Positions 1 to 5,217 of a DNA stretch of 5,612 nucleotides are shown here, one piece after another (the first letter of the stretch is position 1; each line of letters begins with the position of its first letter). Position numbers and translations under genes: made by a program. Below the pieces are notes generated by a model. It did not search any database. It was not told the DNA's origin and saw nothing but the letters and a program-made list of their open reading frames with translations. Source of the stretch: Bacteroidota bacterium (GTDB lineage: Bacteria; Bacteroidota; Ignavibacteria; Ignavibacteriales; Ignavibacteriaceae); the NCBI GenBank assembly GCA_023453665.1, contig JAEXTA010000077.1, forward strand, positions 1 through 5,612. Direction: 5' to 3'.

Positions 1-1491
1 CTTCAGGACAATAACCTGACAGAACAGATTTTCTCCCGGGCACAAAGCAGCCAGTTCTGGAGTACGATGTTTACAACACTGCCTGATCCCGATCTTGTAC
101 TGCAGGCTGCCGGCAACTGGGTTGAAACATTCAACAAGATGATGAATGATCCTCACATCTTTGCGGAGTTTGAGAAAAGAAAAGCTTTAACCACATCACT
201 CGATTTTGTTATCAATCGTGGAGCTGCTTCCAAAAAATTTTATGATCTGCTCGAGGCTTATATTAATTCAAACGATCATGAATTATTCAGCTCCGTTGGT
301 AAACATCAGAATGATGAAGAGGATGCTGATATTTACGATCTTATCAATGAAGGTCTTGACGCTGTTCCTTTTGGCTATCAGCCGGTGGAAGTTGTCTGGG
401 AAAAAGTCGGTACATATTTTCTTCCGGTTAAACTCATTGATCGTCCGCATCAATGGTTTCATTTCGATATGAATAACCAGCCGCGATTTAAAAGTAAAGC
501 TTCGCCGGTTGAGGGTGAACTTATACCTGATAAAAAAATATTAATGTTCCGTCACCAGGCACGTTATAATAATCCTTACGGTGTTCGTGTTTTAAGCAAA
601 TGCTTCTGGGCATGGACATTCAAACACACTACTGAAAAATGGAAGATACAGTTCCTTGAAAAGTTTGCAACTGTTTTTGCCATCGCTAAACTGCCGCGTG
701 GAAAGGAAAATAAAGAATATCAGAATACACTCGAAGCATTATTTGATATGATCAATAATACTGTCGCTGTTATTCCTGAAGACGGAAGTGTGGAACTGAT
801 GGAAGCGGCTGGTAAAGGTTCAACATCAAATATTTTCGATCAGAATATTTCGCTTTATAATTCTGAGATGAGTAAAGCAATCATTACCGTTGAAAGTTTG
901 ACCGGAAAGGGTGACGGCGGTTCACGTGCGCGTGATGAGGTTATGGAACGACTTGCTGCCGCTCTTGGTGTTTCTGATAAAAAAATTGTTCTTAAAAAAA
1001 CAGATCTTCTTTTCAGATGGATTGGTGAAATAAACGGCTTTGGCGCAGCACCCACTTCTGATCTCATTAAACCGGTTGATCATGTAAAGCGTGCAGAACT
1101 TGACACAAAACTCAAGGAGCTTGGTGTCGGATTTAAGAAATCACACTTCATCGAAAACTATAATCTGAAAGATCAAGATTTTGATATTCACTCTGAAACA
1201 AAACCTGAACCAATAACAGATCCCGTTCAATTCGCTGAATTAGAAAAAACAGATGATCTTAAAAATCTTTTAAATGCGCTTCCTTCAAACACTCTTCAAA
1301 CAATGATTGAACCATTTATAAATCAAATTAAAAAAGCATTTGAAGAAAGCACAAACTTTGAAGAAGCAATGGAAAAAGCGATTACACTTGTTCCCGGTGT
1401 CAGCACCGATCAACTCGAAGAGTTTATTGGAAAACTAAGATTCACATCATTCATCAAAGGCACCGCCGATGCTCAGGACCTTCAACAATAA
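1..1491 (+). CDS. Mu gp29-like phage portal protein (DUF935), 5' partial
   Basis: The portal forms the ring at the capsid vertex through which DNA is packaged and to which the neck and tail attach. The reading frame is open from base 1, giving 22 residues before the first ATG at 67, so the true start probably lies outside the window. The ATG at 67 does have GGAG a few bases upstream and cannot be fully excluded. Family signs, numbered from that ATG: LPDPD near 5-9, DPHIFAEFEKRKA near 28-40, PFGYQPVEVVWE near 101-112, the NNPYGVRVL motif near 168-176 followed by the FKHTTEKWKIQFLEKFA helix, the GGSRARDEV segment near 284-292, and a C-terminal helical part near 410-468 that resembles the end of Mu gp29. 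At least 496 residues are visible, against about 510 for Mu gp29, so little is missing. The gene ends LQQ-TAA inside a CAACAAT direct repeat that flanks the palindromic element downstream. Confidence 0.93.
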   Translation, partial: LQDNNLTEQIFSRAQSSQFWSTMFTTLPDPDLVLQAAGNWVETFNKMMNDPHIFAEFEKRKALTTSLDFVINRGAASKKFYDLLEAYINSNDHELFSSVGKHQNDEEDADIYDLINEGLDAVPFGYQPVEVVWEKVGTYFLPVKLIDRPHQWFHFDMNNQPRFKSKASPVEGELIPDKKILMFRHQARYNNPYGVRVLSKCFWAWTFKHTTEKWKIQFLEKFATVFAIAKLPRGKENKEYQNTLEALFDMINNTVAVIPEDGSVELMEAAGKGSTSNIFDQNISLYNSEMSKAIITVESLTGKGDGGSRARDEVMERLAAALGVSDKKIVLKKTDLLFRWIGEINGFGAAPTSDLIKPVDHVKRAELDTKLKELGVGFKKSHFIENYNLKDQDFDIHSETKPEPITDPVQFAELEKTDDLKNLLNALPSNTLQTMIEPFINQIKKAFEESTNFEEAMEKAITLVPGVSTDQLEEFIGKLRFTSFIKGTADAQDLQQ

Positions 1492-1570
1492 TTATCGCAC
1501 TTCGATGGCAATGCCACTCAGTGTGACACCAGTCAGTCTGAGCCCGTCGAAGACTGTCACGAGCAACAAT
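1484..1570. repeat. Palindromic repeat element (REP/MITE-like) with possible 7-bp flanking duplication
   Basis: The portal-gpF gap holds two inverted copies of a CTTCGA...CTCAG..TGAC motif. The left copy is CTTCGA (1500-1505) plus CTCAGTGTGAC (1517-1527). The right copy is GTCAGTCTGAG (1532-1542) plus TCGAAG (1547-1552). The two copies pair along 6 of 6 and 9 of 11 bases. The left arm also contains a small perfect palindrome, TGGCA-A-TGCCA (1506-1516), where the right arm has only CCCG. A further short stem, CAGTCT/AGACTG, uses 1534-1539 and 1551-1556. The motif resembles a CTTCGACAGGCTCAG-type dispersed repeat that I recall from many bacterial genomes; this is from memory and was not searched. 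CAACAAT lies on both sides (1484-1490 and 1564-1570), like a target-site duplication, though the same word occurs again at 1588-1594, so chance is possible. Confidence 0.7.
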
Positions 1571-1597
1571 GAAACAAATTAACAATTCAACAATGCA

Positions 1598-2344
1598 ATG
1601 CCCGACAAAGTAAACTATCTCTTCGCATTCAACCTCACTCCGGAAGATGCCATCACATACTTCCGCACCAAAGGATATGCCTTCTCCTGGAACTGGGAAG
1701 ATGTCTGGCAGGAAGAACACAGCCACGCATTCACAGTTGCAAAGATGATGCAGCTTGATCTGCTGATGGACACACGAAAGATTGTTGATGAATTCAATGC
1801 AGGCAACATCGATTATAAAACCGCATACAAACAGCTTGAGTTTAAACTCCGCGCAAAAGGCTGGTGGGGAAAACAGCAGCAGCTTAATCCAACAACCGGA
1901 GAGATGGAAGAAGTACAGCTCGGTTCACCCTGGAGAGTGAAAAGAATTCTTGAAACAAATATGACCGTTGCTCACTCTGCAGCAATGTACGAAACACAAA
2001 AGTCACAAGCTTCTTTCGCTCCGTACTGGCAGTACATTGATCAGGATGATGCGCGTGTACGTGTGCTGCATCATAAAGTCGGGACAATATTTAAGAACGC
2101 TGTACTCATTCACTCACATCCATTCTGGAATAAATGGTACCCGCCGAATGATTGGGGATGCAGATGTTATGTCCGTCACTACACTTTATTGCAAGTAAAG
2201 ATTTATGGTTTAACAATTTTGGAAGATATTCCTGATGACATTGGTGAACCCGCACCTGGTTGGGGTTATATTCCCGGTCAATACAAACCAGATCTGTCAA
2301 AGTATCCACAGCAATTAATTAACAAAGTTGGCTTGCAGCAATGA
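1598..2344 (+). CDS. Mu gpF-like minor head protein (phage head morphogenesis, SPP1 gp7 family)
   Basis: This minor capsid protein is expected in the head near the portal, where family members act in head assembly and DNA delivery. The 248 residues show the whole core of the Mu F / SPP1 gp7 family. There is an N-terminal PEDAITYFRTKGY followed by WNWEDVWQEEHSHAFTVAK (residues 15-49), then LRAKGWWGK (84-92) and a QLGSPWRVKRILETNM segment (107-122). Next come YWQYIDQDDARVRVLHHKVGTIF (143-165) and the family hallmark HPFWNKWYPPNDWGCRCYV (174-192), with its Cys-x-Cys and conserved His. Mu F is roughly 430 residues, so this is the compact form and lacks any added C-terminal domain. No Shine-Dalgarno precedes the ATG; the leader is AT-rich with repeated CAACAAT. 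The start is supported by the N-terminal family match. It ends in an ATGA overlap with the gpG gene, which suggests coupled translation. Confidence 0.92.
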   Translation: MPDKVNYLFAFNLTPEDAITYFRTKGYAFSWNWEDVWQEEHSHAFTVAKMMQLDLLMDTRKIVDEFNAGNIDYKTAYKQLEFKLRAKGWWGKQQQLNPTTGEMEEVQLGSPWRVKRILETNMTVAHSAAMYETQKSQASFAPYWQYIDQDDARVRVLHHKVGTIFKNAVLIHSHPFWNKWYPPNDWGCRCYVRHYTLLQVKIYGLTILEDIPDDIGEPAPGWGYIPGQYKPDLSKYPQQLINKVGLQQ

Positions 2345-2922
2345 GTGAAATCTTCAAACTCGAAATACAGGAAATAAAATTCGACTTCAACAAACCCGCA
2401 ACCGAACTTTCTTCACAACTTGTACAGGCAATGTATGACAACACAATGCAGACATTCAAAGAAGAAGGTCCCGGGTGGACTCCACTAAAACCCCGAACAA
2501 AAAAACAAAGACTGCGTCAGGGTTTTGGAGAAGGTCCGATTCTCGATCGGAGAAGAGCTGTAGGGTTAGGATTACGAGGTTCTATCATTATGTTATCAAA
2601 TGCAGAGCAGGCAGTTGTTGGTGTACGTCGTGGAATTCCTTATAGCCGCATTCATCAGTTAGGTGGTGTGATTACAAGACATCCTTATTCATCTTCAGTA
2701 AGATTACGTACAACTAAATCAGGAAAGCTTGTAAGACAGAAGAATTATAAAAACCTTGCTGTGTTTGGAAAGAAGTCTCATAAACTTGTAAGATCTGTTC
2801 GATATACAGTTGCAAAAGCATTCTCAATAAAAATTCCTGCGCGTCCTTATCTCGTATGGTCAGCAAGATTGAAAGATCAGGTTACACAAATTGCAAAGAG
2901 TTTTGTTTCAGGAAGAAGGTAG
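2341..2922 (+). CDS. Mu gpG-like virion morphogenesis / tail completion protein
   Basis: Family members act in virion morphogenesis late in assembly, at the head-tail joining step (Mu G, P2 gpS family). The 193-residue protein has the expected order of motifs: a helical N-terminus, GPGWTPLKPRTKKQRLR (43-59), an ILDRR...GLRGSI block (67-82) where most relatives have a 'TG-L--S' pattern, the YSRIHQLGG motif (101-109), a basic variable stretch (about 117-160), and the closing KIPARPYL motif (164-171) before a C-terminal helix. It is very basic overall. The gene begins inside the gpF stop codon (ATGA) and no separate ribosome binding site is obvious, so translation is probably coupled to gpF. Its TAG stop abuts, with no gap, the stop codon of the putative leftward membrane peptide. 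Mu G is about 156 residues, so this copy is somewhat longer. Synteny portal-gpF-gpG strengthens the call. Confidence 0.9.
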   Translation: MSEIFKLEIQEIKFDFNKPATELSSQLVQAMYDNTMQTFKEEGPGWTPLKPRTKKQRLRQGFGEGPILDRRRAVGLGLRGSIIMLSNAEQAVVGVRRGIPYSRIHQLGGVITRHPYSSSVRLRTTKSGKLVRQKNYKNLAVFGKKSHKLVRSVRYTVAKAFSIKIPARPYLVWSARLKDQVTQIAKSFVSGRR

Positions 2923-3021
2923 TTAGAAAATCCCGAACAGTTTCAGCAGCGCCCATATTATTATGCAGATCATAACAATAATTCCGAAAGAAAGATAACC
3001 ATCAATTAATTCTTTAAGCAT
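2923..3021 (-). CDS. Putative 32-residue single-helix membrane peptide
   Basis: This short leftward frame encodes 32 residues: a charged amphipathic start (MLKELIDGY) and then a hydrophobic run rich in Ile, Leu, Val, Met, Trp and Phe (about residues 11-32), long enough for one membrane-spanning helix. AAGGTGGG lies 3 bases before the ATG at 3021 (AGGTGG is 4 bases away), one of the best ribosome binding sites in the window. In-frame ATGs further upstream (longest from 3081, 52 residues) are possible but lack such a site. Its TAA directly abuts the gpG stop codon, tail to tail. No family is recognised. By size and shape it could be a small holin-like or type I toxin-like peptide, or a chance frame in a 236-base gap. 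A possible promoter sits just upstream (3046-3075). Confidence 0.45.
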   Translation of the reverse strand: MLKELIDGYLSFGIIVMICIIIWALLKLFGIF

Positions 3022-3045
3022 AATCCCACCTTGATTTGTTTGCCG

Positions 3046-3075
3046 AATATATGCCATAATTTCAAACAATTCCAA
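3046..3075 (-). promoter_or_regulatory. Candidate sigma70 promoter for the membrane peptide
   Basis: On the minus strand TTGGAA (3075-3070) and TATATT (3051-3046) are separated by 18 bases, matching 4/6 and 5/6 of the sigma70 consensus. Initiation would fall near 3040, leaving a leader of under 20 bases before the peptide's start codon. The region is AT-rich, so such matches arise easily by chance. A rightward candidate (TTGATT 3031-3036, CATAAT 3055-3060, 18-base spacer) overlaps it and could serve the 85-residue gene. Confidence 0.28.
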
Positions 3076-3109
3076 TACCATTTAACTGCCGGTTCCGCTT
3101 GCTATTCCG

Positions 3110-3128
3110 CACCCTTAATCTTAGGGTG
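3110..3128 (+). other. Small hairpin in the leader of the 85-residue gene
   Basis: CACCCT (3110-3115) pairs perfectly with AGGGTG (3123-3128) around a 7-base loop, ending 30 bases before the downstream start codon. There is no T-run after it, so it is a poor terminator. It may be a leader structure or have no role. TTCCGC is repeated directly at 3093-3098 and 3105-3110 just before it. Confidence 0.4.
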
Positions 3129-3158
3129 TACCAGGCAAATAAAATAAAGGATGTAAAA

Positions 3159-3416
3159 ATGAAAATCTCTGAAACATACAAACAACTTAAAAAGACCTGG
3201 AATGAAGCTGCATTGAACGGAACAATGAGGGATGCTGAAAATCCTTTGTTTGTTTTTTCAATGACGGATACAGAGTTATTAAAAAAGATTGTAAAAGGTG
3301 AGCTTGATGTTACGCAGCTTGCATTGATTGAATTAGAAAATAGAAATGATGCGATAAGAACTTACTATACATACGATGCGAAAGGAAGAAGAATTAAATG
3401 TACAATCCCTTATTAA
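3159..3416 (+). CDS. Small hypothetical phage protein, 85 residues
   Basis: The function is unknown. The ATG at 3159 is chosen because AAGG lies 8 bases upstream (3147-3150); the frame also runs further upstream to a TTG at 3099, but that extension crosses the leader hairpin and has no ribosome binding site. The protein starts with a short helical basic part (ISETYKQLKKTWNEA) and then has an ELLKKIVKGELDVTQLALIELENR core (about residues 38-61). That core resembles the 'LL--I--GE-D---LA--EL-NRG-D' pattern of small uncharacterised phage and plasmid proteins, which I recall rather than have searched. It ends with a tyrosine-rich and basic tail. No signal peptide, membrane segment or cysteine cluster is apparent. 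Its TAA overlaps the A-run that serves as the T-tract of the leftward terminator on the other strand. It is the last rightward gene before the strand switch. Confidence 0.75.
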   Translation: MKISETYKQLKKTWNEAALNGTMRDAENPLFVFSMTDTELLKKIVKGELDVTQLALIELENRNDAIRTYYTYDAKGRRIKCTIPY

Positions 3417-3442
3417 AAAAGGCTGCCCTGAATGCCGGGCAG
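3415..3442 (-). terminator. Rho-independent terminator for the leftward transcript
   Basis: Read leftward, CTGCCC (3442-3437) pairs perfectly with GGGCAG (3428-3423) around an 8-base loop, and CC then TTTTTT (3420-3415) follow. That is a GC-rich stem with a T-run two bases after it, as expected for intrinsic termination. It lies about 130 bases past the stop of the 125-residue leftward gene and would stop transcripts from entering the rightward genes. An alternative longer-loop stem, GCCCTGA/TCAGGGC (3425-3431 with 3449-3455), overlaps it and could form instead. Confidence 0.65.
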
Positions 3443-3468
3443 GAACACTCAGGGCTGGGGTTTTCACC

Positions 3469-3509
3469 TGGTAACTTTTTATGACCGGCTGCAGTCCGTT
3501 CAGTTACCA
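3469..3509. other. Long-stem hairpin in the convergent gap
   Basis: TGGTAACT (3469-3476) pairs perfectly with AGTTACCA (3502-3509), an 8-bp stem with a 25-base loop that contains a short CGG/CCG pairing around CTGCAG. Neither side carries a T-run, so it is not a standard terminator. It lies in the 158-base gap between convergent genes, which otherwise holds the leftward terminator and no open frame. It could be part of the 3' untranslated region of the leftward mRNA, a processed small RNA or an unused structure. Confidence 0.45.
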
Positions 3510-3574
3510 ACCGAAACATAATAAAAAATTACAATTAAAAATATCAAAAAGTTTGTGTGTGTAGGAAGCAGCAG

Positions 3575-3952
3575 CTAACGATTAAATGTTATTTCAAGCG
3601 CAATATCTTTTGTGCTTTTGAATTGACAGTATTCAATGGTATCGCCATCATTAAAATCTCTTATTGCTATTCCATGTGTTGTATTACTATCCTTACAGGC
3701 TTTTACTGATTCTTTTTTCGCATCAACTTCAATCCAGACACCAGCCTTTATTTTCCCAATAACTTTTAATTGATAAGTTATCTGAGATTCTCTGATTTTC
3801 TTCAATCCAGCGGACAAACATTCTTCACATATTCTTGCGACACCTTCTCCATCAACTTCAAAAATTGCGACCATTGCCTTTTCCTCATTACAATTGGAGC
3901 AGATTATATCATCACCTTCATTTAATGTAGCTATTTCAATTTCATAATCCAT
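3575..3952 (-). CDS. Zinc-ribbon-like protein of unknown function, 125 residues
   Basis: The function is not recognised. The N-terminal half has two CxxC pairs, C18/C21 (CSNC) and C42/C45 (CEEC), separated by about 20 residues that include beta-strand-like AMVAIFEVDG, the usual layout of a zinc ribbon. The second half (about 62-125) is predicted by eye as mostly beta: GKIKAGVWIEVD, then a polar stretch, HGIAIRDFNDGDTIEY and ALEITFNR. The 'GIA--D---GD-I' pattern recalls small beta-barrel phage proteins such as DUF2190-type decoration proteins, but this is a weak resemblance. The ATG at 3952 is supported by AAGG a few bases upstream and by a near-consensus promoter directly before it, so this gene can be expressed apart from the upstream cluster. 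A rho-independent terminator follows at 3442-3415. Confidence 0.75.
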   Translation of the reverse strand: MDYEIEIATLNEGDDIICSNCNEEKAMVAIFEVDGEGVARICEECLSAGLKKIRESQITYQLKVIGKIKAGVWIEVDAKKESVKACKDSNTTHGIAIRDFNDGDTIEYCQFKSTKDIALEITFNR

Positions 3953-3984
3953 TTATCCTTACCCTTCATTAAATTATTAATTCA

Positions 3985-4013
3985 ATTATACCGAACGAAT
4001 TATCTAATATCAA
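3985..4013 (-). promoter_or_regulatory. Near-consensus sigma70 promoter of the 125-residue gene
   Basis: On the minus strand the -35 box is TTGATA (4013-4008) and the -10 box is TATAAT (3990-3985), with exactly 17 bases between them. Only one base differs from the TTGACA/TATAAT consensus. The -35 box overlaps the DUF1643 stop codon (TGA, 4012-4010). Transcription would start near 3978, giving a leader of about 25 bases that contains the AAGG ribosome binding site. This form suits the housekeeping sigma factor of most bacteria; core Bacteroidia use a different -10/-33 pattern. Confidence 0.7.
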
Positions 4014-4486
4014 CAACTATTCAATTGATCTTTGCGCCACACTGTCGGCTTTAAATCTTTTTTAAGATATAGCGGATGCTTAGGAATTCCGGTTTTACTT
4101 AGTTCAAGGTAATGTAATCTGCTTAAATTTTTTTTTAATTCAATAGGCATTGGTTCATTGTTTCCCCAGGCGCAGATCACTGCCGAACACTTTTGAAACA
4201 TTTCTAATAAACATTTGTAGTTGTCATCACCTATTGGATCATATATTTTTTTAAGCTCCCGTGGATCGGTTGTTCTGTATGCATAAAGATTGCCAACGAA
4301 CAGCCCGCCATATCCCCATGATTTAGCGTAGTTAATGCACCTTCGAATTGTTGGATCATCTTTGCTTTCATCAGCCGTTGAAGGATTGAGCATAATGAAT
4401 AATACTTTTGGTAAATCGTCATCCCATATTCTCCACAGTTTGTATCTGTATCTCTTGCAAGATGATATTAAGGCTCCGATGTTCAT
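4010..4486 (-). CDS. DUF1643 domain protein
   Basis: The 158 residues span a complete DUF1643 domain, a family of unknown biochemical role often found in phages and mobile regions. Visible hallmarks in order: YRYKLWRIW (13-21), FIMLNPSTAD (30-39), DDPTIRRCI (43-51), SWGYGGLFVGNLYAYR (56-71), DP then DPIGDDN (74-89), VICAWGN (103-109) and the GIPKHPLYL motif (133-141). The start at 4486 has GGAG 6 bases upstream (GGAGTGAATAATG) and sits 24 bases after the radical SAM stop, so the two are probably co-transcribed. The order of a NPS loop after a buried strand, a later NLYAYR strand, a VICAWG strand and a C-terminal HP-containing loop is reminiscent of uracil-DNA-glycosylase-like folds. That is my inference and not an established assignment. 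The last codons overlap the promoter of the next gene. Confidence 0.92.
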   Translation of the reverse strand: MNIGALISSCKRYRYKLWRIWDDDLPKVLFIMLNPSTADESKDDPTIRRCINYAKSWGYGGLFVGNLYAYRTTDPRELKKIYDPIGDDNYKCLLEMFQKCSAVICAWGNNEPMPIELKKNLSRLHYLELSKTGIPKHPLYLKKDLKPTVWRKDQLNSC

Positions 4487-4510
4487 TATTCACTCCATAA
4501 ATAAATTTAC

Positions 4511-5014
4511 TCAATCTTCTAATAGAACCCAATCCTCATTAGGCATTTCACATTCGTTAAGCTTCCAGGCTTTTAAATTATCCTTATTCAATCTTTCCGG
4601 GTAAAGCGCCAGCATTTCATCATAGTATTTATCCTGCACCATAAACCTCACAGGAAAATACTTTTCAATGTTTAGATTCACAGCTTTCAACTGTCCTTTG
4701 GTATGCAGACCAATATTAAAACTTCTGATGGGATGATACTCAAGAGCCTGCAGATGGTCATTGCTGATTCTTAATCCGTTTGTATAAATGTAAGTTGGTT
4801 TGAACCATGGAAGCTTAAACAATGTATGAAAAAGTTTGTCCGGATAAAGAAATGGCTCTCCGCCGGTGATGCAGATATTTTTGTATTTATCAAAATCAAT
4901 CTCACTAAATTTTTTCTTAACAAACTTTGATGAGAATCTTTCCTGCTCATTACAGCAGTAACTGCAGCGCATATTACATTCAAGAAATAATATCAGTCTT
5001 ATTGTGTCGATCAT
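4511..5014 (-). CDS. Short radical SAM protein
   Basis: Radical SAM enzymes use a [4Fe-4S] cluster and S-adenosylmethionine to generate a 5'-deoxyadenosyl radical. The cluster motif CNMRCSYC (C13, C17, C20; CxxxCxxC) lies right after the first beta strand (TIRLILFLE). The SAM-binding GGEPFL motif is at 51-56 after the ICIT strand. Further barrel-like segments are PTYIYTNGL (73-81), RSFNIGLHTKG (97-107) and FPVRFMVQ (120-127). At 167 residues it is shorter than most members, near the lower limit for a partial TIM barrel, and has no SPASM or other second cluster domain. C21 and C155 are extra cysteines. The substrate is unknown; QueE-like or peptide/nucleotide activation are options, and nothing here decides between them. 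The start codon overlaps the stop of the upstream 68-residue gene (ATGA), implying translational coupling. Confidence 0.88.
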   Translation of the reverse strand: MIDTIRLILFLECNMRCSYCCNEQERFSSKFVKKKFSEIDFDKYKNICITGGEPFLYPDKLFHTLFKLPWFKPTYIYTNGLRISNDHLQALEYHPIRSFNIGLHTKGQLKAVNLNIEKYFPVRFMVQDKYYDEMLALYPERLNKDNLKAWKLNECEMPNEDWVLLED

Positions 5015-5217
5015 TTTATTTTGCTCTTGATTGATTCGAAAAAGTTCATGACGTTTTGTGCCGCAGGATTTGAGTATGCATTTTTGATTTTAGCTTCTAA
5101 CTCATTTAATTCAGAAATACATTTACCACACAGTACAACCGCGTCAGTTTTTATTTTTCCTTTGTTCATTTCACCGACCTCAATCTTGCATCGGTTGCAG
5201 TTTAATATTTTGCTCAT
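5011..5217 (-). CDS. Small double-CxxC (zinc-binding) protein, 68 residues
   Basis: No named family is recognised. Two CxxC knuckles, C7/C10 (CNRC) and C30/C33 (CGKC), are separated by a 19-residue hinge that includes a VGEMNKGKIKTDAVV stretch, typical of a small rubredoxin-type or zinc-ribbon fold. The rest (about 34-68) is a basic, probably helical tail. It may bind nucleic acid or another protein, but this is only inferred from shape. The gene overlaps its upstream neighbour by ATGA (5217-5214) and its downstream neighbour, the radical SAM gene, in the same way (5014-5011). All three are therefore likely translated from one mRNA in a coupled manner. Confidence 0.8.
   Translation of the reverse strand: MSKILNCNRCKIEVGEMNKGKIKTDAVVLCGKCISELNELEAKIKNAYSNPAAQNVMNFFESIKSKIK

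Noticed and set aside
1454..1726. Leftward 90-codon frame across the palindromic repeat
   Set aside because: It is antisense to the portal end and gpF start, has no family features, and is explained by the opposite-strand genes.
3031..3060. Rightward promoter TTGATT-18-CATAAT before the 85-residue gene
   Set aside because: Only moderate matches in AT-rich sequence, and it overlaps the ribosome binding site of the leftward peptide; kept as a mention only.
3099..3158. Upstream extension of the 85-residue gene from a TTG at 3099
   Set aside because: It lacks a ribosome binding site, crosses the CACCCT/AGGGTG hairpin, and the ATG at 3159 has AAGG at good spacing.
3417..3574. tRNA gene or CRISPR-like array in the structured gap
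   Set aside because: No cloverleaf arms, T-loop consensus or repeat-spacer periodicity can be seen; only isolated hairpins.
4335..4604. Rightward frame antisense to DUF1643 and the radical SAM end
   Set aside because: DUF1643 on the other strand has a full set of conserved motifs; the antisense frame is low-complexity and without a recognised domain.
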